Part shown: one piece after another, positions 57,795 to 64,000 of the stretch | Layout of the letters: each line of letters opens with the position of its first letter | Numbering within the stretch: the first letter of the stretch is position 1 | Assembly (NCBI GenBank): GCA_963931925.1 | Contig: OZ007569.1 | Span: 50,774,101-50,838,100, forward strand | Reading direction: 5' to 3' | DNA from: Onchidella celtica | Lineage: Eukaryota > Mollusca > Gastropoda > Systellommatophora > Onchidiidae | Length of the DNA: 64,000 nt | Notes under the pieces: model-generated | The model's input: the letters and a program-made list of their open reading frames with translations, nothing else | What the model was told of the DNA's origin: nothing | The model's database searches: none | Made by a program: the position numbers and the translations under genes

Positions 57795-58190
57795 AGCCAA
57801 GATGGAAGAAATTAGACTAGTGGGATGCTTAATGCCAGGTCCCTTATTGCTGCTACAACTAGGAGATTTAACATCAGCGGGCAGACGGTATATATGACAA
57901 GAGAAACTGTCTGGCAGCAACTGGGACTGTAAGAGACTGCCAGAGACCAGGCAGACCAAGAGTGACAACTCACAGACAGGATGCATTTATTCACACTCAA
58001 CATTATTTTTAAAACTCACTTCAAAACAACTCAAAAGACAACAGATGAACTAAATGCAGTGGCAAATGCTCTGCCAGTGTCAGTAAACACTGTTGCAATC
58101 ACAAGGCTGATCCAGTCTATGCGTCGATGATGCCAGCCTGTCATTAATGTAAGAGGCGGACACACTCCATGAGACGCATTTGGAAGTCCT
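57795..58190 (+). pseudogene. Tc1-like transposase remnant, interrupted by a LINE
   Basis: In several broken frames the plus strand reads TVWQQLG, then RPGRPRVTTHRQDAFIH, then a degenerate helix-turn-helix-like segment (ALPVSVNTVAITRLIQSMRR). The RPGRPRVTT-RQD block is the GRPR-type linker of Tc1-like transposase DNA-binding domains. The RTE-like LINE inserted at 58190. The DDE part was not found on the far side. Confidence 0.45.
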
Positions 58191-58200
58191 ACTACTACTA

Positions 58201-60744
58201 TTATTTCCTGTTGCACCCACTGGTGCTTAGGGCAGCAACAAAGGATCTCCAGCCCTGTCTGTCCTGGGCCATCTTTGCGAGAGTTCCCCATGAGTGATTG
58301 AAGGATTTCATCTCTGCCTCGATTGTTCTCCGCCAGGTTGCCTTGGGTCTGCCTCGCTTGCGCCGTCCCTCCGGTGTCCGCTGAAGTGCTGTTTTGGTTA
58401 TAGAATTTGCTTCCTTTCGCAGCACGTGTCCAAGCCATCTCCATCGTCTCTTCGTGATGATGTTGGCTATTTCTTCTTGCTTGCATCGCCTTAGTAGTTC
58501 CTGATTAGAAATCTTGTTTGGCCAAAAGATGCGGAGAATCCTACGAAGACATGTGGTGTGGAAGGAAGACAACTTGGCGAGGTCACCTTCTGTCATTCGC
58601 CAACACTCTGATCCATACAGGAGTGTGGATAGGACACAGCTTTGGTACAGTCTGATCTTGGTGTTGATGCCGTATTGTGTCGATTTCCAGATGTTGCTCA
58701 TACTTTGAAAGACAGCCCTTGCATTTCCCAGCCTACTTTGGATGTCCTCCTTTGTGCCACCCTCTGGTCTGATAATGCTACCAAGGTATTTAAATTTGTC
58801 CGTCGTGGTGAGGTTCTTGTCATCTACTTGCACTGGTGCTGGAGTGTCTACATTTAGGGTCATAATCTCTGTCTTCTTCTGGCTAATCCGAAGGCCTACT
58901 TTGCATCCAAAATTATGTAGTCTCTGCGTCTTATCTTGCATGTGTTGGTGACTATGTGACAATAGCGCAAGGTCATCCGCAAAGTCCAAATCCTCTAGGT
59001 TGTCGAAGAGTGTCCATCTGATGCCTCTTGGTGCATCCTCTGTAGTTTTCCGCATAATCCAGTCGATTACGAGGTTAAATAAAATTGTTGACATCACACA
59101 TCCTTGCCGTACACCAGTTTTCACTTCAAAGGATGCATCACTGTTTCCGACACTGCAACTGAAGTTCTTGTAAAAGCTTTTGATGAGTTCAACAAGCTTG
59201 CTGGGAATCCCATAGTGCCGAAGAATGCGCCATATACTCTCTCTGTGGATGCTGTCGAAGGCCTTTTCGAAGTCAACGAAGTTCACATAGAGCTGCCTTT
59301 GCCATTCTGAACACTGTTCTATGATGTTTCGGAGTGTGAAGATCTGGTCAATGCATCCTTTCCCCTTTCGGAATCCGGCCTGTTCCTTTCTCAGTGTCTT
59401 GTCCACAGCATCTGACATACGTTGCACAATGATCTTGGCAAGGATTTTGCTGGGTATAGAAAGGAGAGTGATACCACGCCAGTTGTTGCAATCGCTGAGT
59501 GCTCCTTTCTTGGGTATTTTCACTATTCTGCCTTCATTCCAGCTCTTTGGTACTGCTTCTGCTTCCCAGATAGCTGTGAACAGTGGCTGAAGGATGGTGG
59601 CTGACTGATCCGGATCTGCTTTGAACAGTTCTGCAGTCAAGTTGTCTTTTCCTGGGGCTTTGCTGTTTTTTAGGCTCTTTATTGCTGCCACTATCTCTTC
59701 TTTCTTTGGTGGATCTATGTTGATGTCAAGGTCTTCAGCAGCATCTTGTATTATTATTCTATCTTCAGGTGGTGGCCGGTTTAGTAATTCCTGAAAGTGC
59801 TCTGTCCAGCGTGTATCCTGTTCTCGTTCTGTAGTCAGTAGTTTCCCATTCTTGTCTTTGATTGGAACTCTTGGACTTCCACCGTACTTGCCACAAATGC
59901 GCTTAGTGATCTTGTGGAGCTTACCCTGTTCTCCTCTTGCTGCTGCCTCCTCCGCATCTGCCGCTAGCTGTTCCATGGCTTCTCGTTTATCTTTCTTTAC
60001 TAGTCTCTTCACTTTCTTATTTAACTCTGTGTAGCTATGTTGGTACCTCTCTTTCAGCCTTTCCGATTTCACTTGTAGGAGTTTCTTTTTCATGACTTTC
60101 CTCTCCTCGATCACATCCCATGTTCTTTGTTGGATCCACTCCTTGCTTTTCCCTTTCTCATTAAATCCAAGGCAGGCTACACTGCTCTCTGTGTACACTG
60201 TAGTTACTCTTTTCCACTCTGAATCGATTCCTCTTTCTTTAGGGTTGTTCTTATCAGACTCTCGTAGAGCCTGGAATCGGTTCTTGACTTGTATGTTGAA
60301 GGCATTTCTAACACTTGCATCTCTCAGTTTCTGAATATTAAGGTGTCTTTGCTTTGATGTCTTGATTCCGGTCTTGTTCAGTTTAGTTTTGATAAGTGCT
60401 GCCACTAGATGGTGGTCGCTGGCTACGTCAGCTCCTCTTTTCACTTTCACATCTAGAAGGGATCGTCTCCACATACCGTTGATCATCAAATGGTCTATTT
60501 GGTTCTTGTCTCTTCCATTTGGAGAATTCCATGTGAGTTTGTGAATTTCTCTGTGTGTGAAAAGGGTCCCTCCGATGACTAAGTTGTTCAAGGCACAAAA
60601 ATCCACAAGCCTTTCTCCATTGTCATTCCTTGTTCCAGTTCCATGTTTTCCCATTACTCTTTCATAATTTATATCATCTTTACCTACCTTAGCATTGAGG
60701 TCTCCCATGACAATGATGAGATCATGCCGTGGCGTCATGTCCAT
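58201..60744 (-). pseudogene. RTE-like LINE: rest of endonuclease and reverse transcriptase
   Basis: 847 codons. Endonuclease: MGDLNAKVGKDD, TWNSPNGRDKNQIDHL and SDHHLVAALI. Reverse transcriptase: APGKDNLTAELF, NNWRGITLLSIPSKILAKII, QAGFRKGKGCIDQIF, NFVDFEKAFDSI as motif A, GVRQGCVMSTILFN, and DFADDLALLSHS as the catalytic box. The C-terminal part has RRWRWLGHVLRK and GRRKRGRPKATWRR, and ends GCNRK. This C-terminal signature is widespread in invertebrate RTE-type elements. The frame is intact from the frameshift to the stop, suggesting a young copy. Confidence 0.88.
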
Positions 60745-61301
60745 TTCCCCTGGAGTTGTTCATAAAAGTCGTCTTTGTCTGTGTTGTCGTTTTCGTTGGT
60801 TGGTGCATAACATTGGATGACAGTGATGTTTGTGTGTCGTCCTTTCATCCTCATCCTCATCAGTCTGCTATTGACTGGTTTCCACTCCAACAAGCATTTG
60901 TCCAGTCCTTTCTTTAGGATGATGGCTACTCCTTCATGATGTTGGTCATCCTCTCTTCCAGAGTAGAGAACGGTTTCTCCAGTGGATGTTTTGATCCTTC
61001 CAGATCCAGTCCATCTGCTCTCACTTACACCCAGGATGTGTAGGTTGTAGCGCCTCATCTCTGATGTTACTTGTGCTAACTTACCCGATTCATACATTGT
61101 TCTAACATTCCAGTATCCAATCCTGGTCTTGGTTTTGGCGGTGTTCAGTTCCTCCTTCATCCTGCTAGCAGTTTCCTTTCGGCTTTCACTACTTGCATTC
61201 ATACGAGTCGCGAGGTACTCAGAAGGTCCATCACATCCAGAACGTTGGTTTTTCCATGTTGCTGTTTCCGTAACGATTTTTGTTTCTCCAAGTAAGGTCA
61301 C
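60735..61301 (-). pseudogene. RTE-like LINE endonuclease N-terminal half
   Basis: Contains IGYWNVRTMYESGKLAQV, LGVSESRWTGSG and VIQCYAPTNEND, the first blocks of an APE-type endonuclease. The frame ends at 60735, and coding continues in another frame at 60744, so a single-base change separates the halves. No ATG begins the frame; upstream start is uncertain. Confidence 0.82.
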
Positions 61302-61920
61302 CCCAACAAGGATTTCAGGGTAGGGTTGTTAGCCCTACGCCCAACCCCCGAACCTGGAGGGCCGGTCTGTTCAATCTTGTCTGGTCCTTCCCCCATGACC
61401 TGTCCAGCTTGCTTAAAGCTATCAGGGGCACGAGGCCTCCGCTGGCTTAGCTCCTGCGATCACTGAGACACGCAAGCCACTCCTCCACGTCAAGGCATGA
61501 ACAATTGGAGCAGTTTGGAAGTCCTGCCATGAAAAAATTATGACCCATCTTTTACGACTGCCAGTGACCAGTTCTAATTAGATGTCCAGCAAAAACTGAT
61601 TTATTATGAGGTTGTGCTGTTAACAGGAGAAAGGAAAGACCTTTGAATGCACCTCATGCCAGATTGATGTTCTAAGAGGATATTTTTTGACCAGTTGAAT
61701 AGTAAAAGGGGGTTTAAATAATTTGTGAGGCTTTTCTGAAGAAAGAAAGAACGTAAAACTAAAAGAAAATTGGTGAAAAGAAATTTTTTTTTTCTTTCAT
61801 CATTTGCCTCTTTCATTTGCTCACTCCATAATCCGTTGGATTTCTTCGGGTGGAAACTGAAATTGAAACCAATACATCGTAAATAATATTTTTCATAATC
61901 AAACATTATACAAAAGGGAA

Positions 61921-61990
61921 AGATTAGGATTGGAATCTGGGATCAATTCATTGTGGTGGAGTGAGCGCTTTACATCTGAGCTACAGAGGC
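61921..61990 (-). repeat. tRNA-derived SINE-like segment
   Basis: On the minus strand, GCCTCTGTAGCTCAGATGTA looks like a tRNA acceptor and A box, and GATTCCAATCC like a B box about 40 bases on. The stems do not close, so a decayed tRNA or SINE head. Confidence 0.4.
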
Positions 61991-62283
61991 AATTTATTCA
62001 CAAAGCTAAACTAATATATTCAAGTGTATCAGTGACTCACAATAATTATAGCACATGACGAGTAAATTATAGATCGCCTCAACATTGACCATTGACTGAT
62101 AATTTAAAGACATGAATTGGGATTGTAGCCAAAAACAGAATTATTTATTTTGTTTATTTTTTTTACTGGACATTTGATGAAATGTAATTTTTTGCTTTGA
62201 ACATTTCTGTTTTAGTATTGTGAACTAGCCCTGCTACTGTCACAGTATGTTGATTGCTGTGGAGGTTGGATCTTCTTTGACTA

Positions 62284-62622
62284 CTAGCTGAGGTCCCCGG
62301 CCCTGCCGGGGATAAATCGGTTTGAATATTGGTTTCAGTTCTGGGTGGTTATTATGGACCTGCTTCATCTGGCCTGTTCCTATTTGTTTATTTTATTTTT
62401 GTTTGTTTGTTTTTAAATAAGTCTTACTGCTCTGCCTTTGTGAGTTGACACCCTGCGCATCCCGTACAACTGCATGATTTGCGCACGGGTTAATGTGTTT
62501 GATAGTGAACACATCGCAGGTAATGATAACGAAACCTTAAAATGGCGAACCATGACTCGAAATAGATCTGAATGATGGCGAAACAATAAATTTCCAATAA
62601 AAAAAACTACAGCGATTTGAGA
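62284..62622 (-). mobile_element. Short non-autonomous Helitron, copy 2 (inverted)
   Basis: Reverse-complement copy of 11478-11817, with the same TC start, hairpin and CTAG end, and T as the next base. The match runs end to end with few changes. Confidence 0.72.
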
Positions 62623-64000
62623 CATGTATGCCTACCGATAGTACGTTTTTTAGGGGGCATGCTGCATCAGTGCATGCTAGATCTAGCTCTCACAGACACT
62701 ACTGTGATTATGAATCGAATTCCGGGGCCGGAAGTGGAAAAGCGATTAACAAAGAAAGAGGTCATAGGTTAACAAACGTACAATTCGGATCAAAAGCTCT
62801 CGCAAATTTACTGTTCCATTCTTATCGCATTATTGGAATAACTCACGAATCCCATAAGCTTTTTTATGCCTATGTACATAGGAACACTGGTCAGTATCGT
62901 ACAATTGTGTGTGCCAAATTTCAGTTCAATATGTCCAGTAGTTTTTGAGTCCATAGGGAACGAAGGGGTTTTCTTACATTTTTTTTGTATAGATTTGCAG
63001 TGTTTCTACTACTATTATATATAATTCTAGGACTATCGTTTGGCTTGTGCTGAACCTCCTGCAAAGAAAAGGAAAGTTAATCTATATAACTTCATCAGCT
63101 TATTCACTTTGAGTACTTTACGCTTGTACTCAGTTCTTATGAAGAATGTCTGAAATTTCTTTCAGTCACAGGGACTGTTGCCAATGTTAACTCAGCAATA
63201 TATATGCCCAAATTACCATTGTATATGGGACAAATGTATCAAGATTGGCAGCAGAATAGACCTGTTATTGCCAGCTATTATTTCTCATTTTGAGGAGAGT
63301 TCTGTAGTAGTTATAGTACCTACCCTTAAACACATCCGTTATCTTATCTTCAAATTCCTAACTGGAAACCAAGTCTTATCCCTAACCCTACCCTTTACTC
63401 TTTCAACAAGAAAAAATTAAAAGAGAACATTGAGACAGCCTGTAAAGAATTGTAAGAATTCAAAGTGGTTATGACATATGGAACCCTTTCCTTTTTTTTA
63501 TTTTAGTTATCTGTATATATTTTTTTTAGACAACGGTCAGTGCCAGTGTGAGTTTAGGTTTAACGACATGGCAGCTTGATAATGGGCAGCTGAACCTCCG
63601 TGGCCTTTCACAGTTTTTTGGTTACCTTATTATTAATTGATTCTCAAGCCTGATCAGTTAAAATTTCACAAATGAAAATCTCATGTGACTCTAAAGTCTA
63701 AAGAGAACATGTGACAGTAGCACCTTTTAAAATTTAATGTATTCATCCGAGGGAGCACTTTGTACTGTACTCAGCAGTTATTTGCCCCACGCACAGCAAT
63801 TATTTTGGAGATGAATATTGCTGTGACACTTCATAAGTCAGTGTCTGGTGTCAGCATAAATATGAGCTAGAGAGATTGAATGAAATAGTGGAAATCTGGA
63901 AAAAATTAAATCATAGGTGTTGAATGGTAGGCGTTCACAAATTGGATAGCACCATGGTGTATATGAACACTCATGTCACAGGTTGCATTAGCAAGTCCAT
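62623..64000. other. Right-end stretch without a secure gene
   Basis: A 106-codon frame at 62628-62948 shows no recognisable family. Its end (GTGTGCCAAATTTCAGTTC...) looks like a dispersed repeat. Near 63031, CTAG followed by DYRLACAEPPAKKRKV could be an exon with a nuclear-localisation-like motif, but no donor or partner is convincing. The rest is AT-rich. Confidence 0.3.

Larger units (their letters stand above)
58179..61525 (-). mobile_element. RTE-like LINE, near full length, 12-bp target duplication
   Basis: TTTGGAAGTCCT at 58179-58190 is repeated exactly at 61514-61525, so the insert is 58191-61513 (3.3 kb) on the minus strand. Its 3' end is a short (TAG)n run next to the stop codon instead of poly(A). 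The 5' region of about 200 bases is GC-rich with GGTTCGGGGGTTGGGCG. The size, single ORF, lack of RNase H and microsatellite tail fit the RTE group. One frameshift splits the ORF. Confidence 0.88.

Noticed and set aside
61921..61990. Possible tRNA gene on the minus strand
   Set aside because: A and B boxes are present but the cloverleaf does not close.
63031..63075. Possible exon with an AKKRKV nuclear-localisation-like motif
   Set aside because: The polypyrimidine tract is weak, no consensus donor follows, and joining it to the 56506 exon gives no recognisable protein.

Overview
This window looks like a piece of a large, intron-rich invertebrate nuclear genome. Three spliced host genes with textbook GT/AG exons sit in an AT-rich background crowded with transposable elements. 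An axonemal dynein light chain marks a ciliated metazoan. The mix of DIRS, RTE, I-type and Tx1-like retroelements with TAGATC and AGGCCT-rich spacer is most like a mollusc or another lophotrochozoan, but the species is inference.

Host genes. (1) DNAL1 on the minus strand: the first four coding exons lie at 12120-13963, and the rest must lie beyond the left edge. (2) A protein kinase of the CMGC group (DYRK/HIPK/PRP4-like) on the plus strand, 14 coding exons from 14030 to 42808. I reconstructed it as a continuous 1997-residue frame: about 400 residues of kinase domain, then a disordered tail of about 1600 residues, nearly all from one 4.7-kb exon. (3) LIN52 on the minus strand, six exons from 56117 down to 46609, complete at 115 residues. 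DNAL1 and the kinase are head to head with start codons 66 bp apart. The kinase and LIN52 are tail to tail. A probable small minus-strand gene is nested in kinase intron 9, and a weak candidate first exon of a plus-strand gene lies just upstream of LIN52.

Mobile DNA by region. 1-2293: Tx1/L1-like LINE, cut by the window edge. About 3210-6935: decayed DIRS-like retroelement (Gag RG box, RT, RNase H, tyrosine recombinase). 7101-11133: I/Nimb-like LINE with an 11-bp target duplication. 11478-11817 and 62284-62622: two copies of one short Helitron in opposite orientation. 14996-19304: block bounded by inverted repeats and holding a nine-unit hairpin array. 37181-42488: second block bounded by inverted repeats carrying the same hairpin modules. 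Many TA-flanked CAGT...ACTG elements and TTAA-flanked piggyBac-type elements are scattered through introns. 58191-61513: RTE-like LINE with a 12-bp target duplication, inserted in a dead Tc1-like element.

How the genes relate. DNAL1 and LIN52 are also linked in human (14q24.3), so this may be an ancient linkage group. In vertebrates a DYRK kinase phosphorylates LIN52 to assemble the DREAM complex. Here a DYRK-like kinase is LIN52's neighbour, and the LIN52 phosphosite is conserved. No link between the two in this organism is shown by the sequence itself. No rRNA genes, intact tRNA genes or CRISPR arrays were seen.
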